Assembly: GCA_029561455.1 (NCBI GenBank)
Contig: JAKQIY010000033.1
Coordinates: forward strand, 1-63,456
DNA from: a bacterium
GTDB taxonomy: Bacteria > Zhuqueibacterota > Zhuqueibacteria > Residuimicrobiales > Krinioviventaceae
Length of the DNA stretch: 63,456 bases
Direction: 5' to 3'
Part shown: one piece after another, positions 47,013 to 56,542 of the stretch
How the letters are laid out: every line of letters starts with the position of its first letter
How positions within the stretch are numbered: the stretch's first letter is position 1
Notes under the pieces: model-generated
Told to the model about the DNA's origin: nothing
The model's database searches: none
What the model saw: only the letters and a program-made list of their open reading frames with translations
Program-made: the position numbers and the translations under genes

Positions 47013-47503
47013 GGCTCTATATTGTTTCTAGTGGGTTATTTTGAAAAATAGACGCGAATCTTTTAAAACAAATAGACCCACTTTTTGTTGTAATAGACAA
47101 ATTTGCGTGTTGTCTATAAACAATTCATTATCTAAAGTATTTTTTAACTGATACTTGAAAGGAATACGATTTTTGATAATACATTCTTGTTTGTTCAATA
47201 AAAAATCTTTAGATAATCAACAAGAACAAGTAAATAATTTCATAAATAACAAACAGTTAAGATTTTCTCTGCGACCTCTGCGCCTCTGCGTTTTCATTTT
47301 TTTAACGCAGAGACGCAGAGAACGCAGAGGGAATAACAAATTATAATTATCTATTTTGTGGACGGGATGAAATATTAACCTGGTTCAATACCCGAGGTTG
47401 TTTTCTTTCAATCATAATACTGTAATAAATTATCAACCAGATTGTTTTTAGTAACCGCTTGATTAAGTACATAAAAAATACCCACTATAAACAATATAGT
47501 ACC
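47013..47503. mobile_element. 491-bp MITE-like element with terminal inverted repeats and 8-bp target duplication
   Basis: The left end begins GGCTCTATATTGTTTCTAGT and the right end, reverse complemented, begins GGTACTATATTGTTTATAGT; over the first 24 bases 21 match. The perfect direct repeat AGTATTTT flanks it (47005-47012 and 47504-47511). There is no transposase gene. Ends beginning GG with an AT-rich 8-bp duplication fit ISL3-like transposases, but that family assignment is tentative. It contains the large hairpin at 47267-47329. Confidence 0.78.
47267..47329. repeat. Large hairpin of tandem CTCTGCG units (copy A)
   Basis: Three CTCTGCG units on the left (47267-47292) pair with three GCAGAG units on the right (47304-47329), 23 of 26 positions, around a loop TTCATTTTTTT. 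The same pattern and loop recur at 50870-50940 and 61509-61573. It lies inside the 491-bp element. Confidence 0.8.
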
Positions 47504-47641
47504 AGTATTTTTATGTTTTAACGGAATAATATTCCCCCAAACATATTAATTCTTGTAGATCAAGGGCTGTCGCCGTGTTACAAATTTTTACACTGTAACT
47601 TACACAAAAAATTTGTCAACCGGCTACAGCCCCTGACTTGA

Positions 47642-49096
47642 TTACTTACCAACGACTTTGATTCTGGTATTAGCCGGGACTGTCTCATCCAGGTTCATAC
47701 CGTTGAGGATCGCCATTTCTTCCAGTTTATTTTGGGCTACTCCATAGCCGGTCAACATTGACCGCAACGTGGCGGCTTTGTTTTGGCTCTTCACTGCCAG
47801 CTTTACAGGTTTAACATTGAGTTTGGCCGGATCAGTCAGTTTATTAAATTTACTCATAGTATTTACAAACGGTGACTGAAATGTCGGGAAACTGGCTGTA
47901 TCGGTAAAGCCATGGAATGTATAAACTTTGCCGTCTTTTTCAATAAAAAATGATTCAACCTGCAACGCCTGTTCTTCCGAAGTAATGTTGCTGATGACCC
48001 GCTGCGCCCGCATGCCATTGACGGTGATCGCGTCCGAAGAAGTGACCTGTGCCCCGGCATTGGTGGTGAAATTTGTCGAAGCTTGTAAGGGTGATGAAGC
48101 ATTATCCATAGCAAAAATGATCGCGGCGTTTTCCTGGGGAGAAATGATCTGTACTTGCGCCGGGGTGTTGCTCAACTGCCATCCCGACGGTACCGGGAAG
48201 GTAAGCTGCAATCCCGGATGGTAAAAGGCATTGCCATCGACATAGCCCTGGCGCGGATCATCGCCAAACACTATTCCGTCAACCTGCTGTAAATACTCAT
48301 CGCGTTTCATAACAAAAGTCTGGCCGGGAATTTTTCGTTGCTCTTCCAGGGTTTTTTTCTTGACCGCCTGAATACGGTTAACCGGGTTAGGATGCGTGGA
48401 GAACCATTCCGGCAGACTGCCGCCTTCGGAACTCGGGCTCATCCGCTCCAGGGTAGTAAAGAATGTGGCCATACCGTTGGCATCATAGCCGGTTAATGTA
48501 GAATAAAGAACTCCCAGGTCGTCTGACTGGCGTTCATTATCGCGGCTGAAACGCAGGAATAACATGCTAACACCAAACTCGGCCAGTCCGGCGTATTGCC
48601 TGAATTTTTCGGAAAAGATCATGCCGACTCCCAGGCCCAGTTGCGCTAATTGCGCGCGACTATACTGCACGGCGGAATGGCGGGCGTTAACATGACCCAA
48701 CTCGTGCCCCAGCACTCCGGCAAACTCGGCTTCGTTATTCAGATAGCCCAGAATGCCGCGGGTAAAGTACACATAACCGCCGGGCACGGCAAAAGCATTC
48801 ACCACCGGCGTATCCAAAACCTTGAAAGAATAAGGTAAGTTTGGCCGGTGGGTTTTTTTAGCCATACTTTTTCCCAAACTTTCAATATAAGCGTTCAGTT
48901 CCGGGTCTTCATAAATACCATAAGTTTGTACGATTTCAGCATCGGTTTGCTTGCCCAGCGCTATTTCATCGGCTTCGGTGAGCAGCATGAATTCTTTTTT
49001 GCCGGTAACCGGGTTCACCGCGCAGGATATGATCCAGGCAGCCAGCCCCAAAACCATGATGCCGAGAATAATATAAATTGCCCTTTTATTTTGCAT
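47642..49096 (-). CDS. M48-family metalloprotease lipoprotein
   Basis: The 484-residue protein has a lipoprotein signal (LGLAAWIISC, Cys25) followed by AVNPVTGK, as in other Zn-dependent M48 lipoproteins. The zinc site is GHELGHVNARH (about 129-139), and the third ligand lies in FSRDNERQSDDLG (about 178-190). The C-terminus (about 430-484) has GVAQNKLEEMAILNGMNLDE and NTRIKV, resembling a LysM-like fold. Related BepA/LoiP-type proteases handle outer-membrane protein quality. It lies 24 bases after the 5'-nucleotidase-type gene. Confidence 0.88.
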   Translation of the reverse strand: MQNKRAIYIILGIMVLGLAAWIISCAVNPVTGKKEFMLLTEADEIALGKQTDAEIVQTYGIYEDPELNAYIESLGKSMAKKTHRPNLPYSFKVLDTPVVNAFAVPGGYVYFTRGILGYLNNEAEFAGVLGHELGHVNARHSAVQYSRAQLAQLGLGVGMIFSEKFRQYAGLAEFGVSMLFLRFSRDNERQSDDLGVLYSTLTGYDANGMATFFTTLERMSPSSEGGSLPEWFSTHPNPVNRIQAVKKKTLEEQRKIPGQTFVMKRDEYLQQVDGIVFGDDPRQGYVDGNAFYHPGLQLTFPVPSGWQLSNTPAQVQIISPQENAAIIFAMDNASSPLQASTNFTTNAGAQVTSSDAITVNGMRAQRVISNITSEEQALQVESFFIEKDGKVYTFHGFTDTASFPTFQSPFVNTMSKFNKLTDPAKLNVKPVKLAVKSQNKAATLRSMLTGYGVAQNKLEEMAILNGMNLDETVPANTRIKVVGK

Positions 49097-49120
49097 CGCA
49101 TTCTCCCTGTAAATAGTTTA

Positions 49121-50641
49121 TTATTTTACTTGTTGTATTCTGCCGTCCTTGTTACCGCTAATGGCCGGATGTTTTATGATATAATCGACCACTACGTCGG
49201 TCAGCAGTTGCCTGGTGTTTTCACGGTTGCCGGGAGTAAAAGCAAAAGTTTCCTCTACCGGCCCATCAAGTATAAAGTCTACAGAAGCGCCGTGGTATTC
49301 CTTACGTGGGTCAATTTTCTTTCCGCCTATTGTGGCCGATAGAATCTGAATATTCCCCGCCTTGTTCAGTTTGTAATTATAACGCAACCCGGAAATTTGC
49401 AAAACCCCGCTTTCGCCGTGCTGCCCGGCCTGAATGTTCTTTTTGATAAATGCCAGCGCCTGCTCGCCGCTGCATGTAAAGGTCTCCACATAATTGCGGA
49501 ACGGCAAGATTTCAGCTATGTCAAGCTTTTTCACCGGGCCGGCCGGCAATTCCTTGCGAATGCCGCCGTTATTCATTAATGCAAAATCAACGCCGGCGGT
49601 TTCCCGCATGGCATCAGCTATAAATGAACCAATATTTGATTCGCCTCGGTGGTTCTCACGCCAGTCCTGTTTTAACTGGCCAATGATGTGGTTATACTGC
49701 CGGTCGATCTCGGCTCTGTAGAATTCAACTTGTTGCACCAGTTCCGAGTTGGGATTTTTAACGCTATCCACCCAGGTATCAATCAGTTCGTAATTATAGT
49801 CTCTGACCCGGTCATCGGCAACACTCACCGTCAACCGGCCGAGGTTGGTAGTCCGGGAGCCAGCCTGAAAAATAAGAACATCGTTCACTTTTTGCGGCTG
49901 TTCCAGCCGGGTGTGCGTATGTCCGCCGACGATAATATCGGCGCCGCGGATTTGTTTGGCCAGTTCAACATCTGCCTCGATGCCCTGGTGGGTCAACAGC
50001 ACGATCAGGTCGGTTTTGGCGTCGATTCTATCAATTATTGGCTGTACCGTAGCCGCGGTCTCGTCTACACGTACGCCATCCAGGTTTGAAACAGCGGTCA
50101 TGCGGAACAGATCGGTCAGTATCAGGCCGATGATACCGATACGAATATTGCCCACTTTATAAATATCATAGCCCTTTTCAGTTACAAGGTCGGTGTTGAT
50201 GGTCAGGTTTGCGGCCAGGTAATCAAAATCGCTCATATCCATCAAGCGGTACAGGTTACCCTGCCCTTCGTCAAATTCGTGGTTGCCCAGGGTGACGACG
50301 TCATAACCCATCAGGTTCATCATATTCACAAAAGCGCCGCCATAAACGCTGTCCACTGCAATTTTCGAAAGCTGTGTGCCGGTGAGAATATCACCAGCAT
50401 TCAACAGCAGTGAATTGGGATACAACGCGCGCTGCTGGCGGATAAAATAGTCCAGCGCCACCATGCCGCCGATGAGAGGCTTGGGGTTTCCGGGCGCCCA
50501 GGTTGCCGGCGCCGGTAAATACTGACAATGCAAATCATTGGTGTGTAAAAAGGTGACCTGGCCGTTATGCCGTAAGGTGCAGCCGGCCAGGGAAATCATA
50601 AAACAAAACAACAATACGGTAATCCGCAGTAAATATTTCAA
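49121..50641 (-). CDS. 5'-nucleotidase/2',3'-cyclic phosphodiesterase-type lipoprotein (UshA family)
   Basis: The 506-residue protein has a lipoprotein signal (CFMISLAGC, Cys21), a calcineurin-like metallophosphoesterase domain with HTNDLH, NAGDILTG, LGNHEFDEG and GGHTHT (about 33-255), and a C-terminal 5'-nucleotidase domain with NNGGIRKEL and ILPFRNYVETF (about 355-385). Such enzymes hydrolyse nucleotides or UDP-sugars in the periplasm for phosphate and nucleoside uptake. Substrate preference is not readable. Confidence 0.9.
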   Translation of the reverse strand: MKYLLRITVLLFCFMISLAGCTLRHNGQVTFLHTNDLHCQYLPAPATWAPGNPKPLIGGMVALDYFIRQQRALYPNSLLLNAGDILTGTQLSKIAVDSVYGGAFVNMMNLMGYDVVTLGNHEFDEGQGNLYRLMDMSDFDYLAANLTINTDLVTEKGYDIYKVGNIRIGIIGLILTDLFRMTAVSNLDGVRVDETAATVQPIIDRIDAKTDLIVLLTHQGIEADVELAKQIRGADIIVGGHTHTRLEQPQKVNDVLIFQAGSRTTNLGRLTVSVADDRVRDYNYELIDTWVDSVKNPNSELVQQVEFYRAEIDRQYNHIIGQLKQDWRENHRGESNIGSFIADAMRETAGVDFALMNNGGIRKELPAGPVKKLDIAEILPFRNYVETFTCSGEQALAFIKKNIQAGQHGESGVLQISGLRYNYKLNKAGNIQILSATIGGKKIDPRKEYHGASVDFILDGPVEETFAFTPGNRENTRQLLTDVVVDYIIKHPAISGNKDGRIQQVK

Positions 50642-50869
50642 AACAACCTCCTTTTTCTCTTTTCTATTAACAAAAAATTTTAAGGATTAATTTGGGCATT
50701 GTCAAGATTATTTTGAAAATTTTTAAAAATTTCAGAAAAAATTATTCTTGCCTGGGTGGGCCGATTCATTTACTTTTCAATTTTTGTAATAATTAATATT
50801 CATGATTTTTTTGGTTGACTCGACATTTACTTTAAACAAAAAAAACGGAGCAACGATGCTCCTGTGCCA

Positions 50870-50940
50870 CTCGGCGCCTTCCGGGTTCTTTGCGGTTTCA
50901 TTTTTTTCATTATACGCAGAGGATGCCGATAATGCGGAGA
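50870..50940. repeat. Degenerate CTCTGCG-type hairpin repeat (copy B)
   Basis: CTCGGCGCCTTCCGGG and TTTGCGGTTTCATTTTTTTC are followed by ATACGCAGAGGATGCCGAT and ATGCGGAG. The arms still pair partly and the loop TTTCATTTTTTTCATT matches copies A and C, so this is a diverged member of the same family. Confidence 0.6.
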
Positions 50941-51007
50941 AAAACATTCAAGCAATTGTTATTATAGCGCTTATTGATGGTTATATACTTTGAATAGTGT
51001 AAGAATT

Positions 51008-51031
51008 ACCCACTAGAAACAAAATAGAATT
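51008..51031. repeat. Fragment resembling the right end of the 491-bp element
   Basis: ACCCACTAGAAACAAAATAG matches ACCCACTATAAACAATATAG at the right end of the element (47480-47499) at 17 of 20 positions. The outermost CC is absent and no left end or target duplication was found, so it appears to be a decayed relic. Confidence 0.45.
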
Positions 51032-51206
51032 AATCATATTATTGATCTATATCCCCAATCCCGCACTTTTTCCTCCGTACACAGCTCCCTGTTCAGCTTT
51101 TACGATACGGTTGTCGGATTGGCTGTAAGCTTGTCCCGTCCTGCTGCCCTGTAAAAATCACCAGAATACGTGTAGTAACATTTCTCGCGCCCCCCAACGG
51201 TCTCTC

Positions 51207-51416
51207 CTATTGCAAATCCTTTATCATGCGGGTCTTTTCATCATAACAGGTACATGATTTGGCGTCGTGGTGATGCTTGTGCAAAACAGCAGTATCGCAA
51301 TGGCCGCCGCCGCAACATCCGGAAGGGCGCTGCTTGTATTTGCTGAACCACAATGCAAAACCGAAAAACAGCAGCGCGGTAATAAAAAACAAAAAAATTA
51401 TTAAAAACTGTATCAT
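51207..51416 (-). CDS. nqrM: Small Cys-rich membrane protein, NqrM-like
   Basis: The 69-residue protein has one N-terminal membrane helix (about 3-26) and then CCGGGHC, HKHHH and CTC. NqrM proteins (DUF539) have one helix and a CGG...CxC cysteine pattern and supply iron for the membrane cluster of NqrD/NqrE. The extra His cluster is unusual. Position after apbE at the end of the nqr region supports this reading; sequence alone is not decisive in so short a protein. Confidence 0.65.
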   Translation of the reverse strand: MIQFLIIFLFFITALLFFGFALWFSKYKQRPSGCCGGGHCDTAVLHKHHHDAKSCTCYDEKTRMIKDLQ

Positions 51417-51426
51417 TTACTAACCT

Positions 51427-52476
51427 TTACTTTTCCAGTTCATCGAGCAATTTTTCAAAACCGGGCGTCATTTTCTCCACAAAGCCCGTATCACTTTTAA
51501 CGATCATAAACACCATCAAGTTCTGGTTTATTGCAAATTCATAGCCCTTTTCAGGCCCTAATACGTTAATTGCGGTAGCCAGGCCGTCCGCCACCATACA
51601 GGAATCGTGCAGGACCGTAACCGAAGCCAGCTTGTGGGTAATCGGCCGCCCGGTCGAAGGATCGATAGTGTGTGAATAACGAATGCCGTCTTTTTCAAAG
51701 TAATTACGATAATCGCCCGATGTCGCCACGCCACAATTGTCAACTGTAAGCACTTTTTGAATTCCCGGTTCGGTGACCGGTGAAGAAATACCAATGCGCC
51801 ATTTCTTATTATGATGATTATGCCCGGCAGACCGTATCTCCCCGCCAATTTCAACCAGAATATTTTTATATCCCCTGGCTAACAGATAATCGGCCACCAC
51901 ATCGACGCCATAACCTTTGGCAATAGCGGATAAATCACAATACATATCCGGAATAGCTTTTTGCAGAGCCGGCGGATCTTTTCGAACTTGCAGGTTTATA
52001 TAACCAACCAGTTGCTTCCGCTTCTGCACCTCGGCGTCGGGCGGCAGGTCATCCGGGGAAACCTCCGGACCAAAGCCCCACAGATTCACCAGTGGGCCTA
52101 CCGTAATATCAAACGCGCCGCCGGAAATAGCGCTGATATGTTGAGCATAGCCCATGACCAGCGCCATCGGCGGAGAAACCGGGAACCACTCGCTGCCACG
52201 ATAGGTATTGAATCGGGATAATTCAGAGGTTTCAAGATACGTGGACATTTGCATATTGACCGTGTCCAGCAGCGCGTAAATTTGCTTCTCGAGAGCTTCC
52301 TGTACCTGGCCGGAATTTTCCGGTATGGCTATTTTGATTGAAAAAGTCGTTCCCATCGTTCGCCCGGTCATTGTGACCAGGTCAAATTGCCTGGTTTTGG
52401 AACAATGCGCAAAAGTCAGGGTCAGTAATGCAGTTACAAAACCACATGTTCGAAATATGTTTTTCTTCATACTCAT
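51427..52476 (-). CDS. apbE: FAD:protein FMN transferase
   Basis: The 349-residue protein has a lipoprotein signal (LTLTFAHC, Cys25) and the ApbE fold: MTGRTMGTTFSIK (about 35-47), LSAIAKGYGVD (about 177-187), EIGGEIRSAG (about 205-214) and HTIDPSTGRPI (about 264-274). It attaches FMN to threonines of NqrB and NqrC on the periplasmic side. A four-base overlap (ATGA) couples it to the CBS gene. Its place in the nqr region fits its job. Confidence 0.93.
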   Translation of the reverse strand: MSMKKNIFRTCGFVTALLTLTFAHCSKTRQFDLVTMTGRTMGTTFSIKIAIPENSGQVQEALEKQIYALLDTVNMQMSTYLETSELSRFNTYRGSEWFPVSPPMALVMGYAQHISAISGGAFDITVGPLVNLWGFGPEVSPDDLPPDAEVQKRKQLVGYINLQVRKDPPALQKAIPDMYCDLSAIAKGYGVDVVADYLLARGYKNILVEIGGEIRSAGHNHHNKKWRIGISSPVTEPGIQKVLTVDNCGVATSGDYRNYFEKDGIRYSHTIDPSTGRPITHKLASVTVLHDSCMVADGLATAINVLGPEKGYEFAINQNLMVFMIVKSDTGFVEKMTPGFEKLLDELEK

Positions 52477-52946
52477 TTCTTTTTATGCGTCCATCTCCAG
52501 TTTTCGTAATATTCCCAGCTTACCATGGTATTAAGGTCTTCCAGCTCGTGTGATTTTTCCAGCAGGCAAACATGCATCACATCGCGCAATGAGATAAAGC
52601 CAATGTATTGGCCGTCTTTTTCAATTAACAGGTGCCGGCGTTTTCTGCCAACAAGTTTATCGAGCAACTTGTAGAGCGGTTCATCATACGGCGCAGAGAG
52701 TAAATCTGTGGTCATATAATCTTTGATCAGCGCTTTACGGGGATCAAAGCCCGGTTCAAGGGTATTGCGCATCAGATCGCGTTCGCTCCAGATGCCGACC
52801 ACCTGACCATCGCGGGTAACCACAATGGCGCCGATATTTTTCTCTACCATGATTTTTAATGCATTGTAAATCGTGGTTTCTTCGGGCACGGTGATCATTG
52901 CCGCTTCTTTATTGTCCAGAATATCCTGTAAGGTTTTCATAGACAC
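52473..52946 (-). CDS. CBS-domain protein
   Basis: The 157-residue protein is a pair of CBS domains (about 1-65 and 75-135) with TIYNALKIMVEKNIGAIVV and PLYKLLDKL as typical segments. CBS pairs bind adenine nucleotides and act as sensors. It has no enzyme domain or membrane segment. It sits between the PepSY-type gene and apbE; a regulatory role for the Na+ pump is possible but unproven. Confidence 0.85.
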   Translation of the reverse strand: MSMKTLQDILDNKEAAMITVPEETTIYNALKIMVEKNIGAIVVTRDGQVVGIWSERDLMRNTLEPGFDPRKALIKDYMTTDLLSAPYDEPLYKLLDKLVGRKRRHLLIEKDGQYIGFISLRDVMHVCLLEKSHELEDLNTMVSWEYYENWRWTHKKK

Positions 52947-52973
52947 TCCTCCGCTTAGAGGTTATTTTGCTCT

Positions 52974-53531
52974 TTAAAAATAAGCTATAATAAATATTAC
53001 CGGAATGATAATACCGAGGGCTGTTAACCAGGCGCCCCGCCCGGTGATACCGTTTTTCCCTTTTACCAAAAACAGACCGGTAATGGCAATTATAATTAAA
53101 CATACAGCAAACACATCCGAAAAAACCGTCCATACGCGGGCAGGATTGTAATGCAAGAAATTGAGTTGGTTCAAAACCGGACGTCTTTTTATGGTTTCTT
53201 TAACACCCTCGCCGGATTGCAAATCCACAGTAATGCTGCCGCCGTGTAGAAAAATTTTTACAAAACCGGTTTTGGGATAATAATGACTTTTGTAATTATT
53301 TTGTTCTCCAAATATATCGAGTAAAAGCTTTATTTGATCATTATCAAGTTGCGTTGGGGAACCGGTCAGCATATCTTTACAGTTAATTGTTTCATTGCGT
53401 ATATCATAGTTTGGATTCCAGTCGCTAAGATGATTTATAGCAATACCGGAAACGCAATAAATGATCGTCATGCCAAAAAACAAAAAGCCCAGTTCCCTGT
53501 GCAAAACACGATTTAATTTAGACCAGTTCAT
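52974..53531 (-). CDS. PepSY-associated membrane protein
   Basis: The 185-residue protein starts KLNRVLHRELGFLFFGMTII, the N-terminal helix of PepSY-TM proteins, has a periplasmic PepSY-like region (about 50-120) with HGGSITVDLQSGEG, and two C-terminal helices (about 135-155 and 165-184). Larger relatives are transmembrane electron or iron-reduction proteins; this short form lacks most of their helices. The conserved histidines (H11, H127) could bind heme. Function unknown. Confidence 0.72.
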   Translation of the reverse strand: MNWSKLNRVLHRELGFLFFGMTIIYCVSGIAINHLSDWNPNYDIRNETINCKDMLTGSPTQLDNDQIKLLLDIFGEQNNYKSHYYPKTGFVKIFLHGGSITVDLQSGEGVKETIKRRPVLNQLNFLHYNPARVWTVFSDVFAVCLIIIAITGLFLVKGKNGITGRGAWLTALGIIIPVIFIIAYF

Positions 53532-53583
53532 CCTGTAACAGCCTCAATACTTTAACCGGATCAGAGTATACCGTTTTCCTGAG

Positions 53584-54027
53584 CTATTCCACTTTTTGTA
53601 TGGATGAACATACAATCGAATAAACGGCCAAAGAATCAGTAGCGCAATCAATGCCTTTGGTTTTAGCAACGGCGCTATCCGGGGCTGCAACAGCAGTTTC
53701 CAGGGCAAATTTGCCCTGCACTTTAACCTGGCTGCCTTCCAGTTCAACGGCAAATTGCGGTATATTTTCACCGGTTACAACTTTGATCAATTGTTCGGGA
53801 GTTTGACCGGCGATGAACAACTTTTTACCGGTATGCCGGCACACATGGCTTACCAAACCACTCACTTCAATCTGTTTATCCAGGTAATTCTGCGGCGCTA
53901 CTAAAAGCGAATCGACACTGACGGTAATTACAGCTTCTGCTGCGGTTTGTTCTGTGTTTTCCTGCTTTTTGGCGCAGGCAATCATTAATGACACAACCAG
54001 TAAAACTCCAAGAACTTTTTTAAACAT
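53584..54027 (-). CDS. Lipoprotein with OB-fold-like domain
   Basis: The 147-residue protein has a lipoprotein signal (VLLVVSLMIAC, Cys18). The rest resembles small OB-fold domains: LLVAPQNYLDKQIEVSGLV, then HVCRHTGKKLFI, and VELEGSQVKVQGKF. The CRHTGKK segment recurs in similar proteins and might bind a ligand or metal. The ATG at 54027 has AGGAG eight bases upstream and is preferred over one at 54051. It starts 33 bases after nqrF and is followed by the PepSY-type gene, so it is probably part of the nqr operon. Confidence 0.65.
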   Translation of the reverse strand: MFKKVLGVLLVVSLMIACAKKQENTEQTAAEAVITVSVDSLLVAPQNYLDKQIEVSGLVSHVCRHTGKKLFIAGQTPEQLIKVVTGENIPQFAVELEGSQVKVQGKFALETAVAAPDSAVAKTKGIDCATDSLAVYSIVCSSIQKVE

Positions 54028-54059
54028 AACTTCTCCTCTTTTTTTTAGCATTTTCAGTT

Positions 54060-55295
54060 TTATAGACCAAAATCATCAAACATTATATTTTCCGGTTCTA
54101 CGCCCAGACCATCGAGCATTTTAAAAACGGCGGTATTCATCATGGGCGGTCCGCACAAATAATATTCACAATCTTCCGGGGCCGGATGATCTTTAAGATA
54201 GTTATTATACAACACCTGGTGAATAAATCCGGTATCGCCTTTCCACTTATCCTCAGCAAGCGGCTCAGAAAGAGCTATGGTCCAGCGGAAATTATCGTTT
54301 TGCGCCTGCAGGGCATCAAAATCCTGTTGATAGAAAATTTCCCGTAAGCTGCGAGCCCCATACCAGAATGTCATTTTACGTTTAGTATGGATTCGTTTTA
54401 ACTGGTCAAAAATATGCGAGCGCATGGGGGCCATACCGGCGCCGCCGCCAATGAACACCATTTCATGATCGGTATCGCGCGCAAAGAATTCGCCATACGG
54501 CCCGGAAATAGTCACCTTGTCGCCAGGTTTTAAATTGAATATATAGGAAGACATTTTACCGGGGGGCACATTCGGCTTGTTCGGCGGTGGTGACGCAATA
54601 CGCACATTCAGCATAATGATACCCTTTTCCTCCGGGTAATTGGCCATTGAATAAGCGCGCACCACCGGCTCATCCACTTTGGATATATATTGCCACATAT
54701 TATACTTGTCCCAATCAGCCCTGTATTCGTCTTCAACGATAAAGTCTTTATAATGGACGATATGTTTGGGCGCCTCGATCTGAATATAGCCGCCGGCGCG
54801 GAAATCGACATGTTCGCCGGCCGGTAAATCCAGTACCAGTTCCTTGATAAAAGTGGCCACATTGTGATTGGAACGCACCGTGCATTCCCACTTTTTAATT
54901 TCAAAGATATGCGGGGGAACCTGGATCTTCATATCCCCTTTTACCGGCACCTGGCAGGACAAGCGGTATCCCTGCCGTACCTGGCGGCGATTTAACTTGG
55001 CCTTTTCGGTGGCTAGTATATCGCCGCCGCCGGAAACCATGATCACCTTACACTCGCCGCAGGTGCCGCCGCCGCCGCACGCAGAGGGTACGAACACCTG
55101 TTTATCGGCCAAAGCGCTTAACAGCTTGCCGCCCAATGGTAATTCATAGGTATGATTGGGATCGTCGTTTATAACCACCTTTACTTTGCCGCTGGCCACC
55201 AGTTTGGACTTGGCGAATAAAATAACCACAACCAGCGCCAGAACAATAAAGGTGAACATGAATACGCCGAGTAAAATTAAATTCAAGCCTTGCAT
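54060..55295 (-). CDS. nqrF: Na+-translocating NADH:quinone reductase subunit F
   Basis: The 411-residue NADH-oxidising subunit has an N-terminal membrane helix (about 5-27), a [2Fe-2S] ferredoxin domain with [10 protein letters not shown] (about 72-81) and Cys in LSCQV (about 113-117), an FAD domain with [11 protein letters not shown] (about 212-222), and an NADH domain with [15 protein letters not shown] (about 276-290). It passes electrons from NADH to the rest of the complex. Length is standard. Confidence 0.96.
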   Translation of the reverse strand: MQGLNLILLGVFMFTFIVLALVVVILFAKSKLVASGKVKVVINDDPNHTYELPLGGKLLSALADKQVFVPSACGGGGTCGECKVIMVSGGGDILATEKAKLNRRQVRQGYRLSCQVPVKGDMKIQVPPHIFEIKKWECTVRSNHNVATFIKELVLDLPAGEHVDFRAGGYIQIEAPKHIVHYKDFIVEDEYRADWDKYNMWQYISKVDEPVVRAYSMANYPEEKGIIMLNVRIASPPPNKPNVPPGKMSSYIFNLKPGDKVTISGPYGEFFARDTDHEMVFIGGGAGMAPMRSHIFDQLKRIHTKRKMTFWYGARSLREIFYQQDFDALQAQNDNFRWTIALSEPLAEDKWKGDTGFIHQVLYNNYLKDHPAPEDCEYYLCGPPMMNTAVFKMLDGLGVEPENIMFDDFGL

Positions 55296-55307
55296 TTGTC
55301 CTCCCTT

Positions 55308-55919
55308 TTATAATTGAATGCCGGAAAAAATCATAAATGCAATGGCCATAATGCCGACAGTTATAAAGGTAATGCCCAGGCCGCGCAATCCGGGGGGTAC
55401 ATTGCTGTATTTCATCTTTTCCCGGATGCCAGCCAAAGCTATTATCGCCAGGGCAAAACTGATACCCGATCCGACGCCGAACACCACACTTTCGGGGAAA
55501 TTATACCCTCTTTCCACCATAAACAGAGAGCCCCCCATAATGGCGCAGTTTACCGTTATCAGCGGTAGGAAAATTCCCAACGTATTATACAATTTGGGAA
55601 GGTACTTGTCTACCGCCATCTCCAGTATTTGTACAATAGCGGCTATAACGCCGATATAAGTAATCAGGCCAAGAAAAGTTAAATCCACATCCGGCAACCC
55701 GGCCCAGGCTAATGCGCCGGGTTTCAACACATGGGTCAAAATCAGATTATTAACGGGTAAGGTAATAGCCTGGACGACTACGACAGCCAAACCCAAGCCG
55801 ATTGCGGATTCCAATCGTTTGGATACGGCAAGAAAAGTGCACATACCCAGGAAAAAGGCCAGGGCCATATTTTCCATGAAAATCGATTTGATAAACAAAC
55901 TGAGATAATGTTCAAACAT
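55308..55919 (-). CDS. nqrE: Na+-translocating NADH:quinone reductase subunit E
   Basis: The 203-residue protein has six membrane helices and the conserved [18 protein letters not shown] (about 17-34, Cys of the membrane iron centre) and [10 protein letters not shown] (about 124-133, second Cys). NqrD and NqrE form an inverted pair holding an iron site that NqrM helps to fill. Confidence 0.96.
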   Translation of the reverse strand: MFEHYLSLFIKSIFMENMALAFFLGMCTFLAVSKRLESAIGLGLAVVVVQAITLPVNNLILTHVLKPGALAWAGLPDVDLTFLGLITYIGVIAAIVQILEMAVDKYLPKLYNTLGIFLPLITVNCAIMGGSLFMVERGYNFPESVVFGVGSGISFALAIIALAGIREKMKYSNVPPGLRGLGITFITVGIMAIAFMIFSGIQL

Positions 55920-55921
55920 AT

Positions 55922-56542
55922 TTATTCCTCTTCGACTTGCTCGGGTTTCCAGGTTCTAATGATCCATATTAACAAACCAATTAAAAAGAACGCGCTTGGC
56001 GACAGCACGAATAAACCATTCGCGCTATACCAACCGCCTTCAGTGTTTAAAGGAAGTATAGTATAGCCCAAGAGTTTACCACTTCCCAATAGCTCCCTCA
56101 CTGTGCCAACTGTAATTAATACAAAGCTGTAACCGAGTCCGTTGCCAATCCCGTCGAGAAAACTTTCAACCGGCGGGTTCTGTAGCGCATAAGCTTCCGC
56201 GCGGCCCATGAGTATGCAATTGGTAATGATCAGACCGACATAAACGGATAATTGCTTGCTGACATCATACGCATACGCTTTGAGAATCTGGTCGGCTATG
56301 ATCACCATTGAAGCGATAACTGTCATTTCCACAATAATGCGAATGCTGCTGGGGATATGATGCCGGATAAGACTGATCGCAAAATCGGAAAACGCCACAA
56401 CCAGGGTGACCGCCAGCGCCATAACAATTGAGGTCTCCAATTTGGATGTGACCGCCAGCGCCGAACAAATGCCTAATATTTGCTTGGCAATTGGATTGTT
56501 ATTAAAAACGGGATCCAGTAATATTCCTTTTACTTTACTCAT
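55922..56542 (-). CDS. nqrD: Na+-translocating NADH:quinone reductase subunit D
   Basis: The 206-residue protein has six membrane helices, with [14 protein letters not shown] (about 23-36) and [12 protein letters not shown] (about 108-119) holding the two conserved Cys of the membrane iron site, matching NqrE. It overlaps the end of nqrC by eight bases. Confidence 0.96.
   Translation of the reverse strand: MSKVKGILLDPVFNNNPIAKQILGICSALAVTSKLETSIVMALAVTLVVAFSDFAISLIRHHIPSSIRIIVEMTVIASMVIIADQILKAYAYDVSKQLSVYVGLIITNCILMGRAEAYALQNPPVESFLDGIGNGLGYSFVLITVGTVRELLGSGKLLGYTILPLNTEGGWYSANGLFVLSPSAFFLIGLLIWIIRTWKPEQVEEE

Larger units (their letters stand above)
50642..51206. other. Intergenic region with degenerate repeat copies
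   Basis: These 565 bases hold a decayed hairpin repeat (50870-50940) and a fragment like the right end of the 491-bp element (51008-51031). No gene or terminator was recognised in the rest. Confidence 0.5.

Noticed and set aside
47155-47346. 63-codon open frame inside the 491-bp element as a transposase remnant
   Set aside because: Low-complexity product with no transposase motif, and it runs through the hairpin repeat.
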